Shown here: piece by piece, positions 1 through 7,681 of the stretch
Numbering within the stretch: position 1 is the first letter of the stretch
Layout of the letters: each line of letters begins with the position of its first letter
Source of the DNA: Brevundimonas sp.
GTDB lineage: Bacteria > Pseudomonadota > Alphaproteobacteria > Caulobacterales > Caulobacteraceae
Direction: 5' to 3'
DNA length: 36,568 bases
Assembly (NCBI GenBank): GCA_004296955.1
Contig: SCVB01000113.1
Location: forward strand, 1-36,568
Made by a program: the position numbers and the translations under genes
The notes under the pieces: generated by a model
Told to the model about the DNA's origin: nothing
What the model saw: only the letters and a program-made list of their open reading frames with translations
Databases searched by the model: none

Positions 1-66
1 CGGCGGGGGGGGTGATGGCGGCTCGTGACTCAAAACAGCAGTTCGGAATGTCCGCCTGTCGGTCCA

Positions 67-642
67 TCACCGATGATCTGACGGACGGGCGCTCCGTTCG
101 AACAGGTCGAAGAGGTCGTCCACGAGATCCTCGGGATCCGCGTGACCCTTGCCTTCCCGCGACAGATGGCCGCCCAGCGCCAGGTCGGCCGCGCCGTGAC
201 CCAGGGCCAGAAGCATCGCCGACACGCGCTCCGGGTCCCCGGGGGCCAGGGCGCCCACAGCCTGGGCAGCGGCGACGGCCTCCACGAACCGCATCCGGGC
301 GGCGTGGGCCGCCTCACCGAGGTCGTTGTCGTGCCGGGTCCAGCTCCCGTAGGTGAGTTTGAACCGCGCCGGATGCCGTACGGCCCAGCGCACATTGTCC
401 CGCACCATGCGCTTCAACGTGGCCAGCGGCTCGCCTCCCGCCGGTCGCGGCGCGTCGGCCCGGCGGCGCAGCTCGACCGTCGCGACCGCGGCCAGGAGCG
501 CCTCCTTGTCAGCGAAATGCTTGTAGGGGGCGTTGTGCGAGAGGCCGACCCGCTGGGCCACGGCCCGTAACGTCACCGCTTCGGGACCGGCCTCATCCAG
601 CAGGTCGCCCGCTGCCGCCACGATCGCATCCCGCGTGCTCAA
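67..642 (-). CDS. TetR/AcrR family transcriptional regulator
   Basis: 191 aa, the usual length of the family. Residues 1-50 form a TetR_N helix-turn-helix: the stretch TLRAVAQRVGLSHNAPYKHF fits the recognition-helix region (…GLS…LYxHF in relatives). The C-terminal half is all-helical ligand-binding type with a WAVRHPARFKL stretch, which resembles the TetR_C_33/WHG group. The start is TTG at 642: GGAGG lies at 650-654 on this strand, 7 nt upstream, and the nearby upstream ATG is out of frame and stops at once. The gene is divergent from the dehydrogenase at 715, and two perfect palindromes (659-675, 686-702) sit between them, so it very probably represses that gene and itself. The ligand is unknown. 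Family certain; target inferred from layout. Confidence 0.9.
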   Translation of the reverse strand: MSTRDAIVAAAGDLLDEAGPEAVTLRAVAQRVGLSHNAPYKHFADKEALLAAVATVELRRRADAPRPAGGEPLATLKRMVRDNVRWAVRHPARFKLTYGSWTRHDNDLGEAAHAARMRFVEAVAAAQAVGALAPGDPERVSAMLLALGHGAADLALGGHLSREGKGHADPEDLVDDLFDLFERSARPSDHR

Positions 643-658
643 GCCAACGCCTCCATCT

Positions 659-675
659 GGTTGACAGCGTCAACC
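659..675. promoter_or_regulatory. Operator palindrome 1 of the TetR/SDR divergent promoter
   Basis: Perfect inverted repeat GGTTGAC-AGC-GTCAACC. It carries TTGAC, a -35-like element, on both strands. TTGACA at 661-666 followed 17 bp later by TAGGTT (684-689) could be the promoter of the dehydrogenase. The operator begins 16 bp upstream of the TetR TTG start. TetR binding is inferred. Confidence 0.75.
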
Positions 676-685
676 GTCCCTCCTA

Positions 686-702
686 GGTTGACATTGTCAA
701 CC
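686..702. promoter_or_regulatory. Operator palindrome 2 of the TetR/SDR divergent promoter
   Basis: Perfect inverted repeat GGTTGAC-ATT-GTCAACC with the same arms as the copy at 659-675. The centres are 27 bp apart and only the 3-bp middle differs. It ends 12 bp before the dehydrogenase ATG, overlapping the expected transcription start, which fits repression by two dimers. Confidence 0.75.
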
Positions 703-714
703 GGAGCCTTGGAC

Positions 715-1506
715 ATGTCTTACCAGAATCCGCCGCCGCTGGCTTGGGCCGGCGCGCGGTTGAAGGATCGTGTCGTCTTCGTCACCGGCGCCGCGAGCGG
801 CATCGGCGCCGCCGCGGTCCGCCGCTTCGCCGCCGAAGGCGCGTCCGTCGTGGCCGCCTCGCGGCGCGCAGACCCGATCGAGGCCCTCGCCGCCGAACTG
901 CGCGGCGAGGGGCTGCCCGTCGCCGCCGTGACCTGCGACGTGCGGGACGAGACCTCGGTTGAGGCCGCCATCGCCTTCACGGTGGCCAGGTTCGGACGGC
1001 TGGACGGGGCGTTCAACAACGCCGGCGTGGGGGGCGTCCGGGCGCCGTTCACCGAGCTCCCGGTCGACAGCCTGGACGCGGTGATGGCCACCAATCTGAG
1101 GGGGCCCTTCCTCTGCATGAAGCACCAGATCCCGGCGATGCTGGCCTCGGGCGGCGGCTCGATCGTCAACACCTCGTCGATCGGCGGCATGGTCGGCGCC
1201 GCCGGCAACGGGATCTATGCCGCGTCGAAATGGGCCCTGACCGGTCTCACCCGATGCGTCGCACTGGAGTATGCGCGCCGGAACATCCGCGTGAACTGCA
1301 TCGCGCCGGGCGCCACCCGCTCGGAGATGTTCGACCGCTGGATCCCCACCGACGAGGGGCGCGCGGCCCTGGCCGACGCCTTTCCCATGAACTACATCGC
1401 GCATCCCGACGACATGGCCCGCGCCGCGCTCTATCTGCTGTCGGACGAGGCGCGCTGGACGACGGGCGCGGTGCTGCCCTGCGAGGGCGGCGCCCACGCG
1501 GATTGA
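715..1506 (+). CDS. Short-chain dehydrogenase/reductase (SDR) family oxidoreductase
   Basis: 263 aa classical SDR. The N-terminal nucleotide-binding motif TGAASGIG is at residues 24-31, followed by the NNAG motif (FNNAGVGG). The catalytic Ser is about S155 (NTSSIGG), with Y168 and K172 in YAASK. The C-terminal end GAVLPCEGGAHAD matches the usual …G..l.vDGG end of the family, with Cys-Glu in place of Val-Asp. The start is ATG 715 with GGAG at 703-706; an in-frame TTG at 661 lies inside the first operator and is not the likely start. It is divergent from a TetR gene and probably induced by that repressor's ligand. Substrate unknown; family certain. Confidence 0.92.
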   Translation: MSYQNPPPLAWAGARLKDRVVFVTGAASGIGAAAVRRFAAEGASVVAASRRADPIEALAAELRGEGLPVAAVTCDVRDETSVEAAIAFTVARFGRLDGAFNNAGVGGVRAPFTELPVDSLDAVMATNLRGPFLCMKHQIPAMLASGGGSIVNTSSIGGMVGAAGNGIYAASKWALTGLTRCVALEYARRNIRVNCIAPGATRSEMFDRWIPTDEGRAALADAFPMNYIAHPDDMARAALYLLSDEARWTTGAVLPCEGGAHAD

Positions 1507-1745
1507 GTCGATCTCGCCATAGCGGCGGCCTCGGTCTGCGCACCCCGCCCGTCATACGGTCTTTGATAGTCGCCGCTTCGGCTCCGAGCCTGCTGGTAAG
1601 GTCCTCTTCCGGGTCTGATCTCAATGACCGCTCCTGGCGCGGAGCCGACATTCCCCGCCAGAAGCCCCGGCCTTCCACTCCCGCCTAGCCCCGCGCCCCT
1701 CCACTCACTATTGTCCCTGAGGGATTCACATTGAAGGACCGCGGG
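1507..1745. other. Intergenic region before fabF
   Basis: 239 bp with no supported gene; short ORFs here have no recognisable product. A perfect 11-bp palindrome TCCCTGAGGGA lies at 1714-1724, just upstream of the fabF ribosome-binding site. In relatives acpP usually sits directly before fabF, but no acpP is present here. Confidence 0.5.
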
Positions 1746-3026
1746 ATGCGTCGTGTCGTCGTCACCGGCCTAGGCCTCCTCACACCGCTCGGCTGGGGCG
1801 TGGAGCATAACTGGAAGGGCATCCTCGAAGGTCGCTCGGGCATCGGCCCCATCACCAATTTCGACACCGAGGGCTATGCCTGCACCATCGCGGGGGAAAT
1901 CCCGTCGGTGGACGGCCGCGGCGGCGGGGCTCCCGGCCAACCGGGCGTGTTCGACCACGAGAAGGTCATGTCGCCCAAGGACCGCAAGCGGGTCGACGAC
2001 TTCATCGTCTACGCCATCGCCGCCGCCGACGAGGCCCTGGCCGATTCGGGCTGGAAGCCCGAGACCGAGGAGCAGCGCGAGCGCACGGGCGTCATGGTCG
2101 GCTCCGGCATCGGCGGCCTCGGCCCCATCGCCGATACCGCCATCATCCTCAAGGAACAGGGCCCGCGCCGGGTCAGCCCGTTCTTCATCCCTTCGGCCCT
2201 GATCAACCTGACCTCGGGCCAGATCTCGATCCGTCACGGCCTCAAGGGCCCGAATCACTCGGTCGTCACCGCCTGCGCCACCGGCGCCCACGCCATCGGC
2301 GACGCGGCCCGGATGATCATGCTCGACGACGCCGACGTCATGGTCGCCGGCGGGGCGGAAAGCTCCATCGTCCCCATCGGCATCGCCGGCTTCCTCGCCT
2401 GCAAGGCCCTGTGCACCGCCTATAACGACACGCCCGAGAAGGCCTCGCGGCCGTGGGACAAGGACCACTCCGGCTTCGTCATGGGCGAGGGCGCGGGCAT
2501 CGTGGTGCTGGAAGAATACGAGCACGCGAAAGCCCGCGGCGCGACCATCTACGCCGAGATCATCGGCTACGGCATGAGCGGCGACGCCTACCACATCACC
2601 GCCCCGGCCGAGGACGGCAACGGCGGCTATCGCGCCATGCAGATGGCGGTGAAGCGCGCCGGCATCCAGGTCTCGGACATCGACTACGTCAACGCCCACG
2701 GCACCTCGACCATGGCCGACTGGATCGAGGCCGGCGCCATCGAAAAGCTGATGGGCGACCACGCCCCCAACGTCGCCCTGTCCTCGACCAAGTCGATGAC
2801 CGGCCACCTGCTGGGCGCCGCCGGGGCGATCGAGGCCATCTTCTGCATCCTGGCCATCCGCGACCAGGTCGCCCCCCCGACCATCAACCTGGACAACCCC
2901 GAGCGCGAGACGCCACTCAACCTGGTGCGCGGCAAGGGCCAGCCGATGGAGATCGACGTCGCCATGTCCAACAGCTTCGGCTTCGGCGGCACCAACGCCT
3001 CGGTCATCTTCCGGAAGGTCGGCTAG
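1746..3026 (+). CDS. fabF: Beta-ketoacyl-ACP synthase II (KAS II)
   Basis: 426 aa condensing enzyme that elongates acyl-ACP with malonyl-ACP in type II fatty acid synthesis, in the cytoplasm. The thiolase-fold catalytic set is complete: nucleophile C177 (VTACATGAH), H318 (NAHGTST), K349 and H354 (STKSMTGHLLGAAG), with the same spacing as E. coli FabF. A glycine-rich insert (DGRGGGAPGQPG, about residues 58-70) is longer than in E. coli. The start is ATG 1746, with AAGGA at 1734-1738; the in-frame TTG at 1731 lies on top of that site. The stop abuts the GTG of mltG, so the two are co-translated. No acpP lies directly upstream. Confidence 0.97.
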   Translation: MRRVVVTGLGLLTPLGWGVEHNWKGILEGRSGIGPITNFDTEGYACTIAGEIPSVDGRGGGAPGQPGVFDHEKVMSPKDRKRVDDFIVYAIAAADEALADSGWKPETEEQRERTGVMVGSGIGGLGPIADTAIILKEQGPRRVSPFFIPSALINLTSGQISIRHGLKGPNHSVVTACATGAHAIGDAARMIMLDDADVMVAGGAESSIVPIGIAGFLACKALCTAYNDTPEKASRPWDKDHSGFVMGEGAGIVVLEEYEHAKARGATIYAEIIGYGMSGDAYHITAPAEDGNGGYRAMQMAVKRAGIQVSDIDYVNAHGTSTMADWIEAGAIEKLMGDHAPNVALSSTKSMTGHLLGAAGAIEAIFCILAIRDQVAPPTINLDNPERETPLNLVRGKGQPMEIDVAMSNSFGFGGTNASVIFRKVG

Positions 3027-4154
3027 GTGTCGGTCGAGCGGCGCTCCGGGCGCAAGACGGCCTTCCTGGCCGCCACGGCCACCTTCAGCCTGTTCCTCAT
3101 CGTCGCCCTGGTCGCCGCCTGGAGCGTCTTCTACGCCCCCGGACCCGCGGCCCGGGACGGCCAGTCGACCATCGTCAGCCTGCCCAGCGGCGCCGGCGTC
3201 AGCGCCATCGCCGCCACGCTCAAGTCGGCGGGTGTGATCCGCTCGACCGACATGTTCAAGGCCGCCGCCACCCTGACCGGAGCCGACCGCAAGCTGCGCG
3301 CAGGCGAATACGAGGTTCCCGACAAGGCGTCGCTGCGCTCGGTGCTGATCCTGCTGGTCGAAGGCCGGGTCGTCCGCCACTACGTCACCTTGCCCGAGGG
3401 CTGGTCCTCGGCCCAGGCCGTCGCCATCCTCAACGACCAACCGATCCTGACGGGCGTGATCGAGACCACGCCGCCCGAGGGCAGTCTGTGGCCCGACACC
3501 TATGAGGTCAGCCGCGGCGAGGCCCGCGCCTCGGTCATCGCCCGCATGCGCCGCGCGCGCGACGAGAACCTCGCCCGCCTGTGGGCCGCGCGCAGCCCGA
3601 ACACCGTCGCCCGCACGCCCGAGGAAGCGATGATCCTGGCCTCCATCGTCGAGAAGGAGACCGGCGTCGCCGCCGAACGTCCCCGCGTGGCCGCCATCTT
3701 CACCAACCGGATCCGCGCCGGCATGCGGCTGGAAAGCGACCCGACCATCGAATATGGCATCACCAAAGGCGTGCCCTTGCGACGGGGCCTGCGGCGGTCC
3801 GAGCTCGACCGGCCCAATCCCTGGAACACCTATCAGATCGACGGCCTGCCCCCGACGGCGATCTCCAACCCGGGGCGGGACGCCGTCGCCGCCGTGCTCA
3901 ATCCGCCGGCCACCGCCGACCTGTTCTTCGTCGCCGACGGCTCGGGCGGCCACGCCTTCGCCCGGACCTATGACGAACATCTGGCCAATGTCGCCCGCTG
4001 GCGCGAGATCGAGCGCCGCAAGGCCGGCCTGCCGCCCGTCGCGCCCGAGGCCGCCGCGCCCGCCGCGTCCGACGCCGCGCCGGTCCCGGCCGGCGTAACC
4101 GTCCCGCCTGGCGCTCGGGTCATCTCCATTCCGCCCGCGGCGCCCGCCGGATGA
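3027..4154 (+). CDS. mltG: Endolytic murein transglycosylase MltG
   Basis: 375 aa YceG-like protein that cleaves nascent peptidoglycan strands at the inner membrane and sets glycan length. One transmembrane helix (about residues 11-32) anchors a periplasmic domain. The family motif SIVEKET contains E209, at the position of the catalytic Glu of E. coli MltG. Downstream blocks LESDPTIEYG, NPWNTY and LPPTAISNPG are typical. The last 35 or so residues are Ala/Pro-rich and probably disordered. GTG start directly after the fabF TAG, with no gap; the end overlaps the yicC ATG by 4 nt (ATGA). The link with fabF is standard in this group. Confidence 0.96.
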   Translation: MSVERRSGRKTAFLAATATFSLFLIVALVAAWSVFYAPGPAARDGQSTIVSLPSGAGVSAIAATLKSAGVIRSTDMFKAAATLTGADRKLRAGEYEVPDKASLRSVLILLVEGRVVRHYVTLPEGWSSAQAVAILNDQPILTGVIETTPPEGSLWPDTYEVSRGEARASVIARMRRARDENLARLWAARSPNTVARTPEEAMILASIVEKETGVAAERPRVAAIFTNRIRAGMRLESDPTIEYGITKGVPLRRGLRRSELDRPNPWNTYQIDGLPPTAISNPGRDAVAAVLNPPATADLFFVADGSGGHAFARTYDEHLANVARWREIERRKAGLPPVAPEAAAPAASDAAPVPAGVTVPPGARVISIPPAAPAG

Positions 4155-5035
4155 CCGCCATTTCCGGCATGACCGGCTTCGGCCGGGCCGAGGGGGCCGA
4201 GGGCGACTGGTCCTGGTCTGTCGAGGCGCGCTCGGTCAACGGCCGCAATCTCGAGGTCCGTTTTCGCGGCCCGCCCGGCTTCGACGCCCTGGAACGCCAC
4301 GCCAAGGCGGCCGCCCAGGCCCGGCTCAGTCGCGGCCAGGTCACCCTCGGCGTCCAGGCGGTCCGCGCCACGCTCGGCGCCGCGGCGCTCAAGGTCAACC
4401 AGGACATCCTGGCCCGCTACCTGACCCTGGCCAACCAGCTGGCGGAGGAGGGGGCGACCCCGCCTTCGGCCGACGGCCTGCTGTCCCTTCGCGGCGTGCT
4501 GGAGGCCCCCGAGGAGGTCGACGATCCCGAGGTCCGCGCCGCCGCCGAGGCCGCCATGGCCGCCGCCATCGACCTGGCCCTCGACGCCCTGAAGATTTCG
4601 CGCGACCGCGAGGGCGCCCAGCTTCTGCCGGTCATCGCGGACTTCATCGACCGTATCGAGGCCCTGGTGGCCCTGGCCGAGGGCGAGGCCGCGGCCCAGT
4701 CCGACGCCATCCGCGAACGCTTCGCCCGCCGCATGACCGAACTGGCCCCCGATGCGCCCGGGCTGGCGGATCGCATCTATCTCGAGGCCGCCTCGCTGGC
4801 GACCAAGGCCGACGTCCGCGAGGAGCTGGATCGCCTGACCGCCCACGTCGCCTCGGCCCGCGCCCTGTTGCAGCAACCCCCCGCCGGGCGAAAACTCGAC
4901 TTCCTGATGCAGGAATTCATGAGGGAGGCGAACACCCTCTGCTCGAAATCGGCTACGACCGCGCTCACCGGAATCGGCCTCGAGCTCAAGGCCGTGATCG
5001 AACAACTTCGAGAACAAGTTCAAAATGTCGAATGA
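4151..5035 (+). CDS. yicC: YicC/YloC family endoribonuclease
   Basis: 294 aa. The N-terminal YicC_N domain begins with the signature MTAISGMTGFGRAEG and continues with a VRFRGPPGF segment. The C-terminal DUF1732 ends with the conserved FLMQEFMREANTLCSKS stretch and the final helix. E. coli YicC is an endoribonuclease that takes part in small-RNA turnover; here the function is by family. The start overlaps the mltG stop (ATGA) and the end overlaps gmk by 11 nt, so this is the middle of a translationally coupled unit. yicC-gmk pairing is very common in bacteria. Confidence 0.95.
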   Translation: MTAISGMTGFGRAEGAEGDWSWSVEARSVNGRNLEVRFRGPPGFDALERHAKAAAQARLSRGQVTLGVQAVRATLGAAALKVNQDILARYLTLANQLAEEGATPPSADGLLSLRGVLEAPEEVDDPEVRAAAEAAMAAAIDLALDALKISRDREGAQLLPVIADFIDRIEALVALAEGEAAAQSDAIRERFARRMTELAPDAPGLADRIYLEAASLATKADVREELDRLTAHVASARALLQQPPAGRKLDFLMQEFMREANTLCSKSATTALTGIGLELKAVIEQLREQVQNVE

Positions 5036-5666
5036 ACGCCATCCCCGCCGCGGCGTCCTGCTGATCGTGGCCAGCCCCTCGGGCGCCGGCAAGACCAGCC
5101 TGTGCCGTCGCCTGATGGCCGATCACGGCGGGCTGGAGCTGTCCATCTCCATGACCACCCGCGCCATCCGGCCGGGCGAGGTCGCCGACCGCGACTATCA
5201 TTTCGTCGACGACGCCGAGTTCCAGCGGCTGGTCGACGCCGACGCCTTCCTCGAATGGGCCGACGTCCACGGCGCCCGCTACGGCAGCCCCCGCGCTCCG
5301 ATCGACCGCGCCCTGTCGGAGGGCCGCGACGTCCTGTTCGACATCGACTGGCAGGGGGCCCGCGACATCGCCGCCAAATGCCCCGAGGACGCCGTCCGCG
5401 TCTTCATCCTGCCGCCCAGCCTGGAAGAGCTCCGGCGCCGCCTTGTCACCCGCTCCCAGGACGCGGACGAGGTCATCGAACGCCGCATCCAGAACGCCAA
5501 GGGCGAGATCGAGCACTGCGGCCAGTTCGACTATGTCTTCGTCAATGACGATTTCGACCGCAGCTACGCCGAACTGGCCCACATCTATCATGCGGAGCGC
5601 AGCCGCCGCTTCCGCAACATCTGGGTCGAGGCCTACAAGACCGCCCTGCTGAACGAGGCGGTCTGA
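5025..5666 (+). CDS. gmk: Guanylate kinase
   Basis: 213 aa, the normal length. It phosphorylates GMP to GDP with ATP. The P-loop SPSGAGKTSL lies at residues 17-26. The guanylate kinase signature follows (TTRAIRPGEVADRDYHFV), then the GMP-binding segment EWADVHGARYGSP and the LID-region RLVTRSQD. The ATG lies inside the end of yicC (11-nt overlap). It is the last gene of the fabF unit; a convergent gene stops 12 nt downstream and both stops fall in one hairpin (5663-5682). Confidence 0.97.
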   Translation: MSNERHPRRGVLLIVASPSGAGKTSLCRRLMADHGGLELSISMTTRAIRPGEVADRDYHFVDDAEFQRLVDADAFLEWADVHGARYGSPRAPIDRALSEGRDVLFDIDWQGARDIAAKCPEDAVRVFILPPSLEELRRRLVTRSQDADEVIERRIQNAKGEIEHCGQFDYVFVNDDFDRSYAELAHIYHAERSRRFRNIWVEAYKTALLNEAV

Positions 5667-5682
5667 CGGCCGCGGCGGTCAG
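5663..5682. terminator. Hairpin spanning both convergent stop codons (gmk / small secreted protein)
   Basis: 20-bp near-perfect palindrome: CTGAC at 5663-5667 pairs with GTCAG at 5678-5682, and the GC-rich centre is self-complementary with one mismatched pair. It contains the gmk TGA and the TGA of the facing gene. No T-tract on either side, so termination is only inferred. Confidence 0.4.
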
Positions 5683-6032
5683 TCCGCCGTGTAGCGATAT
5701 TCGTTGATCTCGCACACATTGACCTGTCGCCGGTCGAGCCGCGAGCCGTCGGCGAGCTCGGCCCGAAAATCGTAGAGGCACCGGCCGGATCCATTGGCCA
5801 CGTCGATGCGGGCCGAAGCGCCGTCTTCGATGACCTCACGATCCAGAAGATCCTCTTCCCAGACATTGAATCCCGGCGTCGACGCGTAGAACCGGAGGAT
5901 GGTCTGGCCGGTGGCGTTGATGATCAGGACGGGTCGCGCCTGATCCCTGGCGGGTGCAAATTCGGCCAGCCCCGCCATCATGGCCAGAAGGGCGAACACG
6001 CCGGTCGCCTGCTTCACGAACAATGTCGACAT
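5679..6032 (-). CDS. Small exported protein of unknown function
   Basis: 117 aa. Residues 1-27 look like a signal peptide (hydrophobic FALLAMMAGLAEF, then a short APA site). The mature part begins with PVLIINATGQTILRFYAS and contains NVWEEDLLDRE, then a predicted beta-rich C-terminal half with two cysteines (RCLYDF and VNVCEINEY) that could form a disulfide. I recall similar small secreted proteins scattered through Caulobacterales, but no function can be assigned. ATG start with GGAG about 8 nt upstream. It is convergent with gmk and is separated from the upstream same-strand gene by a hairpin at 6060-6095. Confidence 0.75.
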   Translation of the reverse strand: MSTLFVKQATGVFALLAMMAGLAEFAPARDQARPVLIINATGQTILRFYASTPGFNVWEEDLLDREVIEDGASARIDVANGSGRCLYDFRAELADGSRLDRRQVNVCEINEYRYTAD

Positions 6033-6059
6033 CCCGATCTCCGCACCTGGGCCGTCAGG

Positions 6060-6095
6060 CAGACTATCCCGCGCGCCGCGCCGCGGGACAGTCTG
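6060..6095 (-). terminator. Hairpin between host-attachment gene and small secreted gene
   Basis: Two 14-nt arms (6060-6073 and 6082-6095) are complementary except for one position, with an 8-nt GC loop. It lies 58 nt beyond the stop of the minus-strand gene ending at 6154. No clear T-run follows on the minus strand, so it could be a terminator or a processing structure. Confidence 0.45.
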
Positions 6096-6153
6096 AACCT
6101 GATTTCGGCCGGCCCGGCGTCAGCGGCCTCGCTGCCGCGGATCGGGTGCGGCG

Positions 6154-6552
6154 CTACGCCTTCTCGATCGCCGCGGCGATCTGTTCGGTGGAATGGCCGG
6201 TCAGGTCCTTGGCGATCTCGTCGACGACCCGGGCGGCCGTCTCCTTGTGCCAGCCCTTGCGCAACTGACCCATGGTCTTGGGGGCGGCGATGACCAGCAG
6301 ATGTTCGACCTTGTTGGTCAGCACCCATTTGTTCAGCACCTCGGTCACGCCGAGGGCGAAGCCGTCCTCGGCCTGGGTGTCGTTGTCCGGATTGGCCTCG
6401 CTGGAGATGCGGCCGGCCGCGCCCGAGGCGCGCTCGGCGATCGCCGGCGTCGGTCGAGGGGTCAGGCTGATCGACCGGCCGCCGGTGTTTTCGAACAGCG
6501 CCAGCTTCTCGCCATCGACGACGGCCACGAGCGTGCCTGTGGAAAGGATCAT
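6154..6552 (-). CDS. Host attachment protein family (baeRF-type)
   Basis: 132 aa. It matches the Host_attach family (described as required for attachment to host cells in Agrobacterium and later grouped with bacterial release-factor-like baeRF proteins). Visible: the N-terminal strand TGTLVAVVDGEKLALFEN, a variable acidic linker (residues 50-65), and the C-terminal Rossmann-like part VEHLLVIAAPKTMGQLRKGWHKE followed by the KDLTGHSTEQIAAAIEKA helix, which is the best conserved piece of the family. No signal peptide, so probably cytoplasmic. ATG start with GGAG 8 nt upstream. It is a single gene flanked by hairpins on both sides. The attachment role is a family label, not shown here. Confidence 0.85.
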   Translation of the reverse strand: MILSTGTLVAVVDGEKLALFENTGGRSISLTPRPTPAIAERASGAAGRISSEANPDNDTQAEDGFALGVTEVLNKWVLTNKVEHLLVIAAPKTMGQLRKGWHKETAARVVDEIAKDLTGHSTEQIAAAIEKA

Positions 6553-6612
6553 GGGGAGTCTCCGATGGTTGGGGGACCTGATGAACGTCCGCGGGAGGGG
6601 GCGGTTGCCAAC

Positions 6613-6628
6613 CAGGGCCGGAGCCCTG
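6613..6628 (-). terminator. Small hairpin downstream of rsmA
   Basis: Perfect 6-bp stem CAGGGC-CGGA-GCCCTG, a compact GC hairpin with a tetraloop, 25 nt past the rsmA stop on the minus strand. No T-tract. It may terminate or attenuate the rsmA transcript before the host-attachment gene. Confidence 0.35.
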
Positions 6629-6653
6629 CCCGACGGTCAGCGCCGATGCGGAT

Positions 6654-7532
6654 TCAGCTCCGCTTGCGCCGCATCATGGTCGCCCCGCCGCCGCCCGGCC
6701 CTTCAGGCTGCGCCTGTCCCGCCGCCGCCCGCGCGAGGCGCAGGAACCCCGCCAGATCGATCACCTCCGCGCGGTCCTCGGGACTGATCCCGGCCGACTC
6801 GCACAGGTCGGCGCCGCCCAGCGGCTTCAGGCTGGACCGCAGCATCTTTCGCCTCTGGCCAAAGGCCGCCGCTGTCACCCGCTCCAGCGCCTTCAGCAGG
6901 TCGCGGTCGGGCCGATCCGCTTTCGGAACGAGATGCACCACCGCACTGGCCACCTTGGGCGGCGGGGTGAAGGCGGCGGCGGGCAGGTGCATGACCAGCT
7001 TCGCCTCGCACACCGCCTGGCTGATCACCGCCAGCCGGCCATAGGCGTCGTCCCCGGGGGCGGCGACGATGCGCTCGGCCACCTCCTTCTGGAACATCAG
7101 GGTCAGGGCGTGCGGCGTCCAGGGTCCGGTCAGCCATTTGATCAGCAGCGGCGTGCCGACATTGTAGGGCAGGTTGGAGACGACATGCGCCGGTCCCTCG
7201 ACCAGGTCCGCCTCGCGCACATTGAGGGCGTCGGCCTCGACCACCGTCAGTCGTCCCGAGCCGTCGTCCAGCTCGGCCAGCAGCGGCAGGAAGCGCGGGT
7301 CCTTCTCGACCAGCACCACCCGGCCGGCGTCGCTTTCCAGCAGGGCCCGCGTCAGCCCGCCCGGCCCGGGCCCGACCTCGATCACCGCCCCGCCTTCGAA
7401 GGGGCCGGCAAGCCGCACGATCTTGCGGGTGACATTGAGGTCCAGCAGGAAATGCTGGCCGAAGCTCTTCTTCGCCAGCAGGCCGTGGGCGTCGAGGCTT
7501 TCGCGCAGGGAGGGGAGGTCGGAGGGGGTCAC
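6654..7532 (-). CDS. rsmA: 16S rRNA (adenine1518/1519-N6)-dimethyltransferase
   Basis: 292 aa KsgA/RsmA. It dimethylates two adjacent adenines in the 3' end of 16S rRNA late in small-subunit assembly. Motifs in order: KKSFGQHFLLD (N-terminal signature), the SAM-binding VIEVGPGPGGLTRALL (motif I), VLVEKDPR, NLPYN (catalytic motif IV, NLPY), FTPPPKVASAVV and AAFGQRRKMLRSSLK. The tail after residue 270 is Gly/Pro-rich and basic (MMRRKRS). GTG start at 7532; the nearby ATG at 7543 is out of frame and closes at once. It follows pdxA, as in many proteobacteria, but 140 nt with an unusual heptad-repeat pair separates them. Confidence 0.96.
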   Translation of the reverse strand: MTPSDLPSLRESLDAHGLLAKKSFGQHFLLDLNVTRKIVRLAGPFEGGAVIEVGPGPGGLTRALLESDAGRVVLVEKDPRFLPLLAELDDGSGRLTVVEADALNVREADLVEGPAHVVSNLPYNVGTPLLIKWLTGPWTPHALTLMFQKEVAERIVAAPGDDAYGRLAVISQAVCEAKLVMHLPAAAFTPPPKVASAVVHLVPKADRPDRDLLKALERVTAAAFGQRRKMLRSSLKPLGGADLCESAGISPEDRAEVIDLAGFLRLARAAAGQAQPEGPGGGGATMMRRKRS

Positions 7533-7560
7533 CCCGGTGTCATAGGGGAGTGCGGCGAGA

Positions 7561-7588
7561 AGTGGCTAGTGGTTAGTGACTAGTGGCT
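7561..7588. repeat. Heptanucleotide tandem array, left arm
   Basis: Four consecutive 7-mers: AGTGGCT, AGTGGTT, AGTGACT, AGTGGCT. Consensus AGTGGYT. An inverted counterpart lies at 7647-7681, so the two arrays can pair as a long imperfect stem. Confidence 0.8.
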
Positions 7589-7646
7589 CGCCAATGCCGG
7601 GGCAGTGGCGCTGGCCGCGCCGCCCTTCAGCAGACGACGAAGCTGC

Positions 7647-7681
7647 AATCATTAATCACCAACCACTCGCCACTAGCCACT
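7647..7681. repeat. Heptanucleotide tandem array, right arm (inverted)
   Basis: Five consecutive 7-mers read on the + strand as AATCATT, AATCACC, AACCACT, CGCCACT, AGCCACT; on the minus strand they match the AGTGGYT consensus of 7561-7588 and degenerate away from pdxA. Twelve bases (CCACTAGCCACT, 7670-7681) are perfectly complementary to AGTGGCTAGTGG at 7561-7572. The pdxA stop codon TAG (7673-7675) lies inside this array. Confidence 0.8.

Noticed and set aside
661-714. TTG start of the dehydrogenase at 661
   Set aside because: It lies inside the first operator and -35 region; ATG 715 has GGAG at the right distance.
1770-3980. 736-codon open frame antisense to fabF and mltG
   Set aside because: Shadow frame caused by high GC and codon bias; Gly/Asp/Ala-rich with no domain, while fabF and mltG have full catalytic motifs.
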